DNA of 64,000 nt from JACKFB01 sp041389525 (lineage in GTDB: Bacteria; Myxococcota_A; UBA9042; PHBI01; JACKFB01): assembly GCA_041389525.1 (NCBI GenBank), contig JAWKRR010000012.1, positions 77,773-141,772 on the forward strand, given 5' to 3'. The notes under the pieces were generated by a model, which was not told the origin of the DNA, ran no database searches, and saw only the letters and a program-made list of their open reading frames with translations. The number at the start of each line of letters is the position of its first letter. Position 1 is the stretch's first letter. Shown piece by piece: positions 7,278 through 15,628 of the stretch. Both the position numbers and the translations under genes were made by a program.

Positions 7278-9764
7278 GACGATTTGCCCGTCTCGCGCGT
7301 GCTGGACGCCCTGTGCGCTGCCTTACGCGCCGGCGGCCGCGCGGTGCTGCTGGCGCCGCCGGGCTCAGGCAAGACGACGCTGGTGCCGCCGGCCCTGGTC
7401 GCCGCAGGGCTGGCCGAGGACGGCGAGGTCATCGTCCTGCAGCCCCGTCGCGTGGCGGCCCGAGCGGTGGCGCGGGCCATGGCGGCGCGCCGCGGCGAAG
7501 CGGTCGGCGAGAGCGTGGGCTACGAGGTGCGCTTTGAGCGCGCGGTGAGCCCGCGCACGCGCATCCGGTTCGTGACCGAGGGCATTCTGACCGCGCGGAT
7601 GCAGCGCGATCCCGAGCTGCGCGGCGTGGCGGCGGTGGTGCTGGACGAGTTCCACGAGCGCAGCCTGCACGCCGACCTAGCGCTGGCGTTGGTGTCGGAG
7701 GTCCAGGGCGCGCTGCGGCCCGATCTGCGGCTGGTCGTGATGTCCGCCACGCTGGATCCCGAGCCGCTGTCTCGCTTTCTGGGGGGCTGCCCCATCTTCC
7801 GCACCGAGGGGCGCGCTCACCCGCTCACGGTCGGCTGGCGCGAGCCGGGCGATCCGCGCGCGGTGGGCCGCACCGCCGCCGAGGGCGTGCGCGAGGTGGC
7901 CGCGGCGATGGTCGCGGGCTCGGCACCGCGGGGCGACGTGCTGGTCTTTCTGCCCGGCGTCCGCGAGATCGACGACGCCGCGGCTAGCCTCAGGGCCCGG
8001 CCCGCCGAGGGTTTCGTGGACGTGGTGCCCCTGCACGGCCGCCTGCCAGCCGAGGCCCAAGATCGCGCGCTCACGCCCGGCGCCAGCCCGCGCGTCGTCC
8101 TGGCGACCAACCTCGCCGAGACCTCGCTCACCATCCCCGGCGTCACGGCCGTCGTCGACACCGGGCTGTGCCGCGTCTCCCGCCACGACCCGGGCCTCGG
8201 CGTCGAGCGCCTCGAGCTCGCCCGGATCTCCCGCGCCTCGGCCGAGCAGCGCGCCGGCCGGGCAGGGCGCCTGGGCCCCGGTCACGTGCTGCGGCTGTGG
8301 CCAGAGCGCGAGCACGCGGCCTTACCCGCCTTCGACGAGCCCGAGCTACGCCGCGCCGACCTCGCGTGGCTGGTCCTGCAGCTCCGCGCCTGGGGGGTGA
8401 CCGATCTCGGGCGGTTCCCTCTCTACGAGCCGCTGGACCCGCGCTCCCTGGGCCGGGCTGAGCAGCTTCTGGCGAGCCTGGGCGCCACGGACGGGGAGGG
8501 CGGGGCGCTCACCGAGGTCGGGCGGGCGATGGCGACGCTGCCCACGACGCCGAGGCTCGGGCGCGCGCTGCTGGCCGCGCGTGAGGCGGGGGTGTCGGCG
8601 GAGACCGCGCTGGTGGCCGCGTGGCTCGAGGAGGGGCGGCGCCTGCCCAGCGAGGCGGCGCCTGGGGATTTGACGAGCCTGGTCTCGGCGATTCGGCGCT
8701 CGCCGGGGGCGCAGCGCCTCGAGCGCACGGCGCGCAGCTTGGCTCGCCGGCTCCCGGCTGGCGGGGCGGCGGCGCCGGCGGCGCGCGAGGAGGCGATGGC
8801 CCGCAGCCTGCTGGCGGGCTTTCCCGACCGAGTCTGCGTGCGCCCGCGCCCGGAGCGCGCGGAGCTGAACATGAGCGGCGGCCGCGGTGGCATCCTTGAG
8901 CGGCCGGAGCACGCGCCGGCGGGCCGGTACTTGTTGGCGCTGGACGTGGACGCGGGCCGCCGCGGCGCACACGCCAGGACGCGCGTCCGCCTGGTCATCC
9001 CTCTCGAGGAGGCGTGGCTCGACGCGCACCCGCTGACAGTGACCGAGGACGCGGTGCGCTGGGACAGCGAGCGCGAGCGGGCTATCCACGTGCGGGAGCG
9101 GCGTTTCGGCGAGCTGGTGCTTGAGTCGCAGCCGCTGCCGCTCACCGACCGGGCCGCGGCCTCTGCGCTCCTGGCGACCGAGGCCGCCCGAGATCCGGCC
9201 AAGGCCTTGAACCTGGACGAGGCGGCGCTGGCGCTCCTGCGGCGGCTCGAGTTGGTGGCGCAGCACGTGCCCGAGGCCGGGCTTCCGACCGACCTGCCAG
9301 GGCTGCTGCACGACGCGCTGCCTGCGCTGTGTCAGGGCCTGGCGTCCATGGCCGAGCTCCGGCGCGTTCAGGTCGCGAGGCAGATCCTCGCCAATCTGAG
9401 CTACGCCCAGCGCCAGGCCCTCGACACCCACGCTCCGGAGCACCTCGAGGTGCCCAGCGGCAGCCGGGTTCGCCTTCGCTGGCCCCAGGACAGCGCGCCG
9501 GTCTTGGCCGTGAAGGTTCAGGAGGTGTTCGGCTGGACGGCGAGCCCCAAGCTCGCCCGAGATCGGGTGGCGGTCGTCCTCCATCTGCTGGACCCCGCCG
9601 GCCGGCCGCTGCAGGTCACCTCCGACCTCGCCAGCTTCTGGCAGGGCGCTTGGTCGGACGCGCGAAAGCAGATGCGCTCGCGCTACCCGAAGCACCGCTG
9701 GCCCGAGGACCCCATGACGGCCGAGCCCAGCCAGCGCACCCTCAGCCCACGCAAGCCGCGCTGA
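7257..9764 (+). CDS. hrpB: ATP-dependent RNA helicase HrpB
   Basis: This 835-residue DEAH-box helicase matches HrpB in length and layout. Visible motifs are Walker A 'APPGSGKTT' (about residues 33-41), the HrpB-type motif II 'LDEFHERSLHADLA', motif III 'SAT', motif V 'ETSLTIPGV' and motif VI 'QRAGRAGR'. The HrpB-specific C-terminal region follows, with 'LRWPQDSAPVLAVKVQEVFG' and 'DLASFWQGAWSDARKQMRSRYPKHRWPEDP'. The cellular role of HrpB is poorly defined and is usually described as RNA metabolism. The only in-frame start near the expected N terminus is TTG 7257, apparently because a 20-bp duplication knocked the ATG at 7237 out of frame. It is 16 nt downstream of serC, so probably co-transcribed. 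Confidence 0.92.
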   Translation: MIAQALPDDLPVSRVLDALCAALRAGGRAVLLAPPGSGKTTLVPPALVAAGLAEDGEVIVLQPRRVAARAVARAMAARRGEAVGESVGYEVRFERAVSPRTRIRFVTEGILTARMQRDPELRGVAAVVLDEFHERSLHADLALALVSEVQGALRPDLRLVVMSATLDPEPLSRFLGGCPIFRTEGRAHPLTVGWREPGDPRAVGRTAAEGVREVAAAMVAGSAPRGDVLVFLPGVREIDDAAASLRARPAEGFVDVVPLHGRLPAEAQDRALTPGASPRVVLATNLAETSLTIPGVTAVVDTGLCRVSRHDPGLGVERLELARISRASAEQRAGRAGRLGPGHVLRLWPEREHAALPAFDEPELRRADLAWLVLQLRAWGVTDLGRFPLYEPLDPRSLGRAEQLLASLGATDGEGGALTEVGRAMATLPTTPRLGRALLAAREAGVSAETALVAAWLEEGRRLPSEAAPGDLTSLVSAIRRSPGAQRLERTARSLARRLPAGGAAAPAAREEAMARSLLAGFPDRVCVRPRPERAELNMSGGRGGILERPEHAPAGRYLLALDVDAGRRGAHARTRVRLVIPLEEAWLDAHPLTVTEDAVRWDSERERAIHVRERRFGELVLESQPLPLTDRAAASALLATEAARDPAKALNLDEAALALLRRLELVAQHVPEAGLPTDLPGLLHDALPALCQGLASMAELRRVQVARQILANLSYAQRQALDTHAPEHLEVPSGSRVRLRWPQDSAPVLAVKVQEVFGWTASPKLARDRVAVVLHLLDPAGRPLQVTSDLASFWQGAWSDARKQMRSRYPKHRWPEDPMTAEPSQRTLSPRKPR

Positions 9765-9829
9765 ACGCGGGTGGCGCGTCGCCCGATGTTATGAGAAAAC
9801 CCAGCCACGACCTCACCCCGAGAAGCGAC

Positions 9830-10288
9830 ATGCCCGACCCGACCGACACGCTGCACAGCCACCTGCTCGTCCCCGAGACCCGCCCGCGCTTTCTGGCGGA
9901 CGCTCAGCGGCTCCTGGACGACGAGGTCAGCTCGAAGAAGGGGCTCTCGGGCATCGCGGTCAAGGGCGCCTACAGCGCCGTGAAGGCCATCAAGCCCGGC
10001 TTCGTCGAGGGCGTGCTGGACGTCCTGCTGGACGAGTGGGTCGCCGAGCTCGAGCCCGAGTACACGGCCTGGCGCGCCGGCGGGGCGGCCAAGCCCCTGT
10101 CGACGCACCTCCTAGCCCGCCGCGACGCCGTGGCCGAGCGCCTCCTCCAGGTCACCGACCGCCGCGCCGCCAGCACCCGCCACAGCACCGCGAAGAAGCT
10201 CTACGACAAGCTGCGAGGCAGCGCCAAAGCCCAAGTCGTCGACGCGTTGCCGAAGGTCGCCGCCTTGGTGGATCGCTACATTTCCTAG
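9830..10288 (+). CDS. DUF6918-like protein
   Basis: This 152-residue soluble, alpha-helical protein has the pattern 'LLDDEVSSKKGLSGIAVKGAY' followed by 'AIKPGFVEGVLDVLLDEWV', which I recognise from memory as the DUF6918 family of actinobacteria and myxobacteria. No function is known. The C-terminal half is rich in Lys and Arg ('HSTAKKLYDKLRG') and might contact nucleic acid or membrane, but that is a guess. The start was set at ATG 9830 (MPDPTDTLHSHLL); another in-frame ATG at 9791 would add 13 residues. It lies 65 bp downstream of hrpB on the same strand. Confidence 0.7.
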   Translation: MPDPTDTLHSHLLVPETRPRFLADAQRLLDDEVSSKKGLSGIAVKGAYSAVKAIKPGFVEGVLDVLLDEWVAELEPEYTAWRAGGAAKPLSTHLLARRDAVAERLLQVTDRRAASTRHSTAKKLYDKLRGSAKAQVVDALPKVAALVDRYIS

Positions 10289-10294
10289 GCCGAA

Positions 10295-10523
10295 GCCGGT
10301 GGCCAGGGAGGCGGCTACGCACCTCACTGACGACGCCGCTTTCTCGGCGCGCGTGTGCGGCGGGCACAAGCCCGCCTCCGTGCGGCCTCGGGCGCGTCGC
10401 CGCCAGTGAGGCGCTCGCTCGCCTCCCTGGCCACCGGCACGTTGGCGCTCGCGCGGCCTCGGGCGCGTCGCCGCCAGTGAGGCGCTCGCTCGTCTCGCTG
10501 GCCGCCGGCACGTTGGCGCTCGC
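10295..10523. repeat. Long inverted repeat plus a 71-bp tandem duplication
   Basis: The gap between two convergent genes is filled by a structured element. The 19-bp segment GCCGGTGGCCAGGGAGGCG (10295-10313) is repeated as a perfect inverted copy at 10420-10438, and the match continues imperfectly inward, including CCTCACTG pairing with CAGTGAGG, to about 40 bp per arm. The right arm belongs to a 71-bp unit (10382-10452) that is repeated directly at 10453-10523 with three mismatches. It could be a folded REP/MITE-like element or a large bidirectional terminator. Confidence 0.8.
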
Positions 10524-10545
10524 GCGCCCTCGCGCGCCGATCGGG

Positions 10546-11208
10546 CTAGGCGCCGTAGCTGCTTGACTGAACTACTCGGTGGTGGCGGGCGCGCTCTTGC
10601 TGGCAGAGACTGCATGTGGGGATGCAGACGTCCAAATCGCCGGCGGCGTAGCGCTCGGTGCAGGGGACGCAGAAGAGGTCGGGGAAGTCGCCGTCGACGC
10701 CGTAGAGGATGACGGCGTCTTGGGGGCGGCCTTCGGCTTCCAGGTGGGCGCAGGTCAGGGCGGGGAGGCCGCGGCCGTGGCGGGGGCAGGTGATGAAGTC
10801 CGCAGTGTCTTCGGGGGCGAGGCCGTGCTCGACCATGCAGCGGGCGTTGATGCGATCGGCGAAGCGGCGGCGCAGGGGGACCTGGGCGCTCAGGGCGGCC
10901 AGGATGGGGTCGGGCGAGCCTACGATTCGATCGGAGTTGCCGTGCTCACCGCGGACTACCGTCGTCGCGGCGCCTGCGGTTCCTGGGAATCCGGGCCAGT
11001 CGCTCGCGAGTCGATCGTGGTCATCGAGCCAGACGATGAAGCTGAGGCCGCGGCGGGTGCCGCCCAGGGGCACCTCGGCCAACGCGCGGCGGTGGCCCGT
11101 GCCCTCGGGTTCGGAGGCGGTCCAGGTGGCCTCGAAGCGGTCGGCGGGGAACATGGCCTCGCAGTGCTCGCAGTCGCAGCCTAGCGCGTGCTTCTCAAGC
11201 TTGATCAT
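10546..11208 (-). CDS. Cys-rich hypothetical protein, probable metal binding
   Basis: I do not recognise this 220-residue protein. It has no signal peptide or membrane segment. Cysteines and histidines are grouped as at metal sites: 'CDCEHCEAM' near the N terminus, 'CPRHGRGLPALTCAHL' in the middle, 'FCVPCTERY' and 'CIPTCSLCQQERARHH' near the C terminus. Together these could form two zinc ribbons. The central 'GLSFIVWLDDHDRL' segment is hydrophobic and may be a core strand. The coding pattern is consistent across the whole length. It is followed on the same strand by the structured repeat region and stands alone between convergent and co-directional neighbours. Confidence 0.6.
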   Translation of the reverse strand: MIKLEKHALGCDCEHCEAMFPADRFEATWTASEPEGTGHRRALAEVPLGGTRRGLSFIVWLDDHDRLASDWPGFPGTAGAATTVVRGEHGNSDRIVGSPDPILAALSAQVPLRRRFADRINARCMVEHGLAPEDTADFITCPRHGRGLPALTCAHLEAEGRPQDAVILYGVDGDFPDLFCVPCTERYAAGDLDVCIPTCSLCQQERARHHRVVQSSSYGA

Positions 11209-11266
11209 GGCGGGAGCTTGCCGTGTTCCTTCGGGCGGCGCGACGTGGCGGCGGGGTCAGGCGCCG

Positions 11267-11818
11267 TCAGTTCAGCAGCGTCCTGCCGTCGCCGAGCTGG
11301 GCGGGGTCCATGCCGACGGCGCGCAGGGCCTCGCGCCAAGCCTTTCCGGGCGCGACGTCGAAGATCAGCTCGGCCACGGGCGGGGTGAGCAGCCAGGCGC
11401 CGGAGCGTAGCTCCTCGTCGAGCTGGCCCGCGCCCCAGCCGGCGTAGCCCAGCAGCAGGCGATAGCGGCCGTTGGGGTTGTTGGCGTAGGCGACCAAGGC
11501 GTCCTGGGACGCGCTGAGCGCCAAGCCGGGCATCACCGGCTGAGTGCCCTCGAAGGTCTCGTCGTCAGGGTGCAGCACCCAGCCGCGGTCGCCCTCGACG
11601 GGGCCGCCGCTGAAGACGGGCACGTCCGGGCGCCCCCGCCAGGGGATCTCGGCCTCTTCGCACACCGAGTCGACGGTGATGTCGCTCGGGTGGTTGACGA
11701 TGAGCCCGAAGGAGCCCTCGTCGGAGTGCGAGACCAGCAAGATGACGGACCGAAAGAAATTCGGGTCAACGAGCGTGGGCATGGCGATAAGCATGCCGGG
11801 CGCGGGGATATGATCCAT
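11267..11818 (-). CDS. YqgE/AlgH family protein (UPF0301)
   Basis: This 183-residue protein has the family hallmarks: 'GMLIAMPTLVDPNFFRSVILLV' broken into its usual blocks, 'GSFGLIVNHPSD', 'VFSGGPVEGDRGWVLHP' and 'YRLLLGYAGWGAGQLDEEL'. The family is widespread with no settled biochemical role; in Pseudomonas AlgH affects alginate regulation. The start is ATG 11818, matching the conserved N terminus. An apparent much longer frame upstream is the shadow of the divergent gene. Its start codon overlaps the first ATG of the gene on the other strand (11817), which is unusual for two active promoters. Confidence 0.88.
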   Translation of the reverse strand: MDHIPAPGMLIAMPTLVDPNFFRSVILLVSHSDEGSFGLIVNHPSDITVDSVCEEAEIPWRGRPDVPVFSGGPVEGDRGWVLHPDDETFEGTQPVMPGLALSASQDALVAYANNPNGRYRLLLGYAGWGAGQLDEELRSGAWLLTPPVAELIFDVAPGKAWREALRAVGMDPAQLGDGRTLLN

Positions 11819-13010
11819 GATGCGAAGTATGGGAATGCGGGACGCGGTGCGCAAGTGGGGGATCGGGGTCGTGGTGGCGGGGCTCGTCGCGAGCGCCGGC
11901 TGCGCGTCCCAGAACGTGCGCGCGCTGGCCGGGCGCGCCGTGGTCGACGCCCAGGACGCGCGCCAGGGCGTGGCGCGGGCGTTGGCGGAGGTGGATCTGG
12001 CGCTGGCCGCGCGGAAGCCCGAGACCGCGGTGATCTGGGTCGAGGCGGCGTGGAAGCGGCGCGACGATCTGGCCGACGATCGGCTGGTGCGGGCGGCGAT
12101 CGCCAAGGTGCCGGCGAGCTCGCTGCCGGAAGCGCTGCGGGCGGGTCGGCAGGTGGAGGACGCGGTGGCGGCCATGCAGCGCGGAGACGCGGCGCTTGCG
12201 CTGGCGATCGTGTCGCCGGCCGCTGAGACGGTGGAGGCGACGGACGCGCTGAGCGTGGTGCGGGCGCGGACCCTGCGCGGCGTCGCGGCGGCGCAGGTGT
12301 CCCCCGAGCAGGCGCCGGCGTTCTTGGCGCGCGCGTCGGCGACGAGCGCGCCGGGGGCGCTGGCCGAGCAGGCGCGGGACCGAGCGCGCTTGCTGGCGGC
12401 GACCTTGGCCATGGAGGCGGGCGATGAGAAGGCGGCGATCGCCGAGTTCCTGCGCGTGGAGACGGGCAGCGGCCTGTGGCGCGCCGCGCGGACGGGGTTG
12501 GCCATGTGTCAGCTGCGGATCGGGCAGCCGGATCGGGCGCTGCAGGTGATCGCGCTGCTCCCCGGCGGCCTCACCGGCGATCCCGAGCGCGCGGTCCTGG
12601 CCGCGATGGGGGCGGACGGTATCGGCGAGGTCGAGACGGCCCGCTCCATCGTGGCCGACGTCCTGGAGGACGACGACCGCTGGAAGGACGCGACCGTCGA
12701 CGAGGTGCTCGCGTGGCAGGTAAGCCACCCGCGCGGGCCGGTCCTGCGCGAGCCCGACGAGGGCATGATCCCCACCCTGGCGACCAGCGCCGCGCTGCGC
12801 GGGCTGGGCAACGAGCTGCGCGCGTCGGAGGCCTCAGCCGCCGCGCACCCCGAAGACCGGGCGCTGGCGGCCTACGCGGCGGCCATCGATGCGGCTTTTC
12901 GCGAGGATTTCGCTCGCGAATTGGAGACCGAGAAGGCCCGGGTCGCTCGCGCCCGGCAGGACCTCGAGACCCTGCTGCCGCAGCTTGCCCCGCAGAAGGG
13001 GCGTCGCTAG
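11817..13010 (+). CDS. Alpha-helical lipoprotein, TPR-like
   Basis: This protein of up to 397 residues begins with a leader and lipobox ('VVVAGLVASAGC'), so it is probably anchored in the envelope as a lipoprotein. The rest is Ala-rich and helical, with repeated 'ALA..RG' and 'ALAEQARDRARLLAATLAMEAGDEKAAI' style helix pairs resembling TPR/SEL1-type solenoids. A C-terminal coiled-coil-like segment ('RELETEKARVARARQDLETL') ends it. I do not recognise a named family. ATGs at 11817, 11820, 11829 and 11835 are all in frame; the first two overlap the start codon of the divergent YqgE gene, so 11829 or 11835 may be the real start. Confidence 0.65.
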   Translation: MMRSMGMRDAVRKWGIGVVVAGLVASAGCASQNVRALAGRAVVDAQDARQGVARALAEVDLALAARKPETAVIWVEAAWKRRDDLADDRLVRAAIAKVPASSLPEALRAGRQVEDAVAAMQRGDAALALAIVSPAAETVEATDALSVVRARTLRGVAAAQVSPEQAPAFLARASATSAPGALAEQARDRARLLAATLAMEAGDEKAAIAEFLRVETGSGLWRAARTGLAMCQLRIGQPDRALQVIALLPGGLTGDPERAVLAAMGADGIGEVETARSIVADVLEDDDRWKDATVDEVLAWQVSHPRGPVLREPDEGMIPTLATSAALRGLGNELRASEASAAAHPEDRALAAYAAAIDAAFREDFARELETEKARVARARQDLETLLPQLAPQKGRR

Positions 13011-13026
13011 AGGGCTGACGCGCCGA

Positions 13027-14199
13027 TCAGCTCGCGAGATCGACGTGGATGATGTCCTGGTGGCGGCTGATGCGCTGGATGGCCGCGGGGCTTGGCGCCG
13101 CGTCCAGGTGCAGGTGGATGCAGCCGGCGCCCGACCCGGAGAAGAGCAGATTGGCGACCTCGCGGACGGCGATCCCTTCCTCGGCGAGCACGTCGGTGAT
13201 GGCCAGCAGCGCCCGCGTCGCGTGCTTGTGGCGCACGATGAGCGAGGCTGCGACCTCGGGGCTGCTGGCGAGGTTCACGCAGTCGCGGACCTGGCCCTCG
13301 GTGACGAAGGCGTGGATCACCGACACGACCTGCGAGGCCGCACGGCGCCACGCCTCGGCGGTCGCCGCGCCGCGGTCGCGGGTGACGACGGAGCCCGCTT
13401 GGCCGGCGATCTGGGTGAGGGCGGCCTCGGCGTCGCCGGAGAGACCCGCCGCGGGCGCGTCGACGGCCGCGCGGAGCGCACCGGAGGCCACCGCGGCCGC
13501 GAGGGCGCTGATGTCCAACGCGTCGAGGCCTTCGACCGCGGCGACCAGCGTGTTCGGCGCCAGCGACGCGAGGGCCGCGGCGTCGACGGGCGGGAGGCCG
13601 GCGCCCTGGGGACCCGCAGGATCCGGGTGGAGCGAGACGATGTCGGCGCGCTTGAAGAAGCTCTGGCTGTCGACGGCGAGCCGCAGGCCGGCCTCAGCGG
13701 CGCGGGAAGACGGCAGCGCGTTGGTGTGCACGGTGACGTCCATGTCCAGACGCGCAGCGGCCTCAGCGAGGCGCTGGGCGACCGGGCTGTAGCCGTAGAT
13801 GCCGAGGCGGCGACCGTAAAGCCCGCTCGAGATCGGGTGCCCGTCCGGCCCTGACGCCTGCGCGCGGTCCGTCGTGATCATCAGGCCCAGCGCGTACTCG
13901 GCCCGCGCCGCGGCGTCGTAGCCGGGGCAGTGGGACACGAAGATCGCCCGCTCGCTGGCGGCCTGGACGTCGATGCTCTCGGAGCCGCTGCCAGCGCGCA
14001 CGACGAGGACGAGGCCGGGTGCCGCTTCGATGAGGCGGCGGGTCACCGGAGTGTCCGTGACCACCAAGATCTCGCAGTCTTTCACGACTCCGGTCAGCTC
14101 GAGCGTGCCGACGCCCGGCTTCTCGGTGACTCGCAGACCCAGGGCCTCCAAGCCAAGCTTCACTTCCGGCGCCACGCGGTCCGCTATGAGCACGTGCAT
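13027..14199 (-). CDS. D-3-phosphoglycerate dehydrogenase-like protein, catalytic residues apparently lost
   Basis: The 390-residue protein has the SerA layout: an N-terminal 'MHVLIADRVAPEVKLGLEAL', a substrate-domain motif 'VVRAGSGSESIDVQAA', a Rossmann region, and a C-terminal ACT-like domain ('LAITDVLAEEGIAVREV'). The active-site positions look replaced. The nucleotide loop reads GIYGYSPVAQRL where GxGxxG is expected. 'NTLVAAVEGLDALD' stands where INxxRGxxVD with catalytic Arg is expected. No Glu-Pro follows, and 'VVTRDRGAATAEA' stands where TPHxGxxTxEA with the catalytic His is expected. It may be a regulatory or structural paralogue. ATG 14199 was chosen; one at 14217 would add six residues. 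Confidence 0.75.
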   Translation of the reverse strand: MHVLIADRVAPEVKLGLEALGLRVTEKPGVGTLELTGVVKDCEILVVTDTPVTRRLIEAAPGLVLVVRAGSGSESIDVQAASERAIFVSHCPGYDAAARAEYALGLMITTDRAQASGPDGHPISSGLYGRRLGIYGYSPVAQRLAEAAARLDMDVTVHTNALPSSRAAEAGLRLAVDSQSFFKRADIVSLHPDPAGPQGAGLPPVDAAALASLAPNTLVAAVEGLDALDISALAAAVASGALRAAVDAPAAGLSGDAEAALTQIAGQAGSVVTRDRGAATAEAWRRAASQVVSVIHAFVTEGQVRDCVNLASSPEVAASLIVRHKHATRALLAITDVLAEEGIAVREVANLLFSGSGAGCIHLHLDAAPSPAAIQRISRHQDIIHVDLAS

Positions 14200-14253
14200 C
14201 GACCAAACCCCCAACATCGTGAGGCGTCGACGATAGCACCGGCGGCGGGGCTC

Positions 14254-15117
14254 CTACCAGCCGAGCAGGCGGCGGGTCTCGTCGCAGAGGTCGGTGTGCG
14301 CCGTCGCGTTGGAGGCGACGAAGGGGCCGGGGTGGGCGAGGCGCTCGGGCGCGAGGTCGTAGAGCAGGGGGCGCCCGTCAGCGAGCGTCATCACGCCGCC
14401 GGCTTCCTGAAGCACCACCAGCGGCGCCAAGCTGTCCCACAGGTGCACCGGGTGCTCGCTGATGTACACGTCGGAGACTTGGCGGACCAGGGTGCCGACC
14501 TTGCAGCCGACCGAGCGGAGCCCGCCCGCGTCGGCGAGGCCGAGGCCGTCGCGCAGGCGCTGGCGCTCGTCGGCGTCCATGCTGGTCGAGGTGATGAGCG
14601 GCATCTCGGCGCGCGCCGAGCGGGTCGAGACCTGGAGGCGGGTCGGCGCGCCGAGCTCGGGCGTGCTCAGCCAGGCGCCGGCACCCGAAACAGCCTGATA
14701 AAGCCTGTCGAATAGGGGCTCGTAGACGACGCCGAGGACGGGGACGCCGCGGTCCAGTAGCCCGACCTGGACCGCGTAGCCGGGCTGGCCGTGGACGAAG
14801 GCGTGGGTGCCGTCGAGGGGGTCGACCACCCAGGTGCGGCCTGACCGCGAGGCGATGATGCCGGCGGCCTCCTCGGAGAGCAGGCCGTCGCTGGGGAAGG
14901 CCGCGGTGAGGCCGCGCCGTATGAGCGACTCCGACGCGAGGTCGGCGCGAGTCACCAGGGAGCGGTCGGCCTTGCGCTCGGCCGCGAAGCCCTCGACGCG
15001 GATGCGCTCGATGGCGGCGCCGGCCGCGAGGGCCAGCTCGGTCGCGACGCGCAGCTCGTCGGAGAGCGCGCCGCCGAGGGCCTCGGGGCCGTCGCCAGCC
15101 CGCTCAGCGGGGGTCAA
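14254..15117 (-). CDS. CysQ / inositol-monophosphatase family phosphatase
   Basis: This 287-residue enzyme belongs to the magnesium-dependent, lithium-sensitive phosphatase family. The metal-site motifs are visible as 'LLSEEAAG', 'WVVDPLDGTHAFVHG' and the C-terminal 'HLWDSLAPLVVLQEAGG'. The pattern is closest to CysQ, 3'(2'),5'-bisphosphate nucleotidase, which removes the PAP by-product of sulfate assimilation, but inositol or other small phosphates are possible substrates. The start is taken as TTG 15117, which overlaps the coxIV stop by 4 nt (TTGA), making this the last gene of the long respiratory array. The link to respiration is probably only positional. Confidence 0.75.
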   Translation of the reverse strand: MTPAERAGDGPEALGGALSDELRVATELALAAGAAIERIRVEGFAAERKADRSLVTRADLASESLIRRGLTAAFPSDGLLSEEAAGIIASRSGRTWVVDPLDGTHAFVHGQPGYAVQVGLLDRGVPVLGVVYEPLFDRLYQAVSGAGAWLSTPELGAPTRLQVSTRSARAEMPLITSTSMDADERQRLRDGLGLADAGGLRSVGCKVGTLVRQVSDVYISEHPVHLWDSLAPLVVLQEAGGVMTLADGRPLLYDLAPERLAHPGPFVASNATAHTDLCDETRRLLGW

Positions 15118-15614
15118 TGCGCGGCGGGGGCTTCGTGGCCGGGCGCGGCGGCCGGCTCAGCACCCGGTGCGGTCCCAGCTTCCGTGCCGGCTTCTGGCGC
15201 GTGCAGGCCGTGGGCGTTGGGCGTGCGCTCGATGACCTTGCCGTTCTGCTCGGCCCAGGTGTGGTAACCCCAGTCGGGGTTGACGGCGCCGCGGGTGCCG
15301 AGATCGGCGAAGGTCAGGCCGAAGAAGATGCCGACGAAGATCAAGGTCGACAGGAAGATGAACGTGAAGGTGCGGTCATCGCCCTTGAGATGCATGAAGA
15401 ACATGACCACGAGGGTCGACTTCACGATCGCCACGACCATCGCGACGAAGAGGCTGGCGCTGCCGAGGTCGGCATAGGACACGCCCACCGTCAGCGCGGT
15501 GAGGAAGAGCAGCCCGCCGAACACCTTCCAGTAGAGGCTCATCGGCGCCACGTGGTGGTCGGGCGCCTCCAGGGAGGGGTCGACTTGCTTGCCGGCAATG
15601 TAGGTAGTGGCCAT
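15114..15614 (-). CDS. Cytochrome c oxidase subunit IV
   Basis: A small membrane subunit of the terminal oxidase, 166 residues from ATG 15614, preceded by GGGAGGG. It has three predicted membrane helices ('LYWKVFGGLLFLTALTVGV', 'SLFVAMVVAIVKSTLVVMFF', 'FTFIFLSTLIFVGIFFGL') with the family motif 'MHLKGDDR' between the second and third. An Ala/Pro/Glu-rich tail of about 45 residues follows the last helix and is not part of the usual fold. A GTG at 15632 is an alternative start. It comes 14 nt after coxIII and overlaps the CysQ-like gene. Confidence 0.85.
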   Translation of the reverse strand: MATTYIAGKQVDPSLEAPDHHVAPMSLYWKVFGGLLFLTALTVGVSYADLGSASLFVAMVVAIVKSTLVVMFFMHLKGDDRTFTFIFLSTLIFVGIFFGLTFADLGTRGAVNPDWGYHTWAEQNGKVIERTPNAHGLHAPEAGTEAGTAPGAEPAAAPGHEAPAAH

Positions 15615-15628
15615 GGGGGTTCCCTCCC

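Noticed and set aside
11267..12505. N-terminally extended version of the YqgE gene
   Set aside because: The extra residues are antisense to the lipoprotein gene and the conserved YqgE N terminus begins at 11818.
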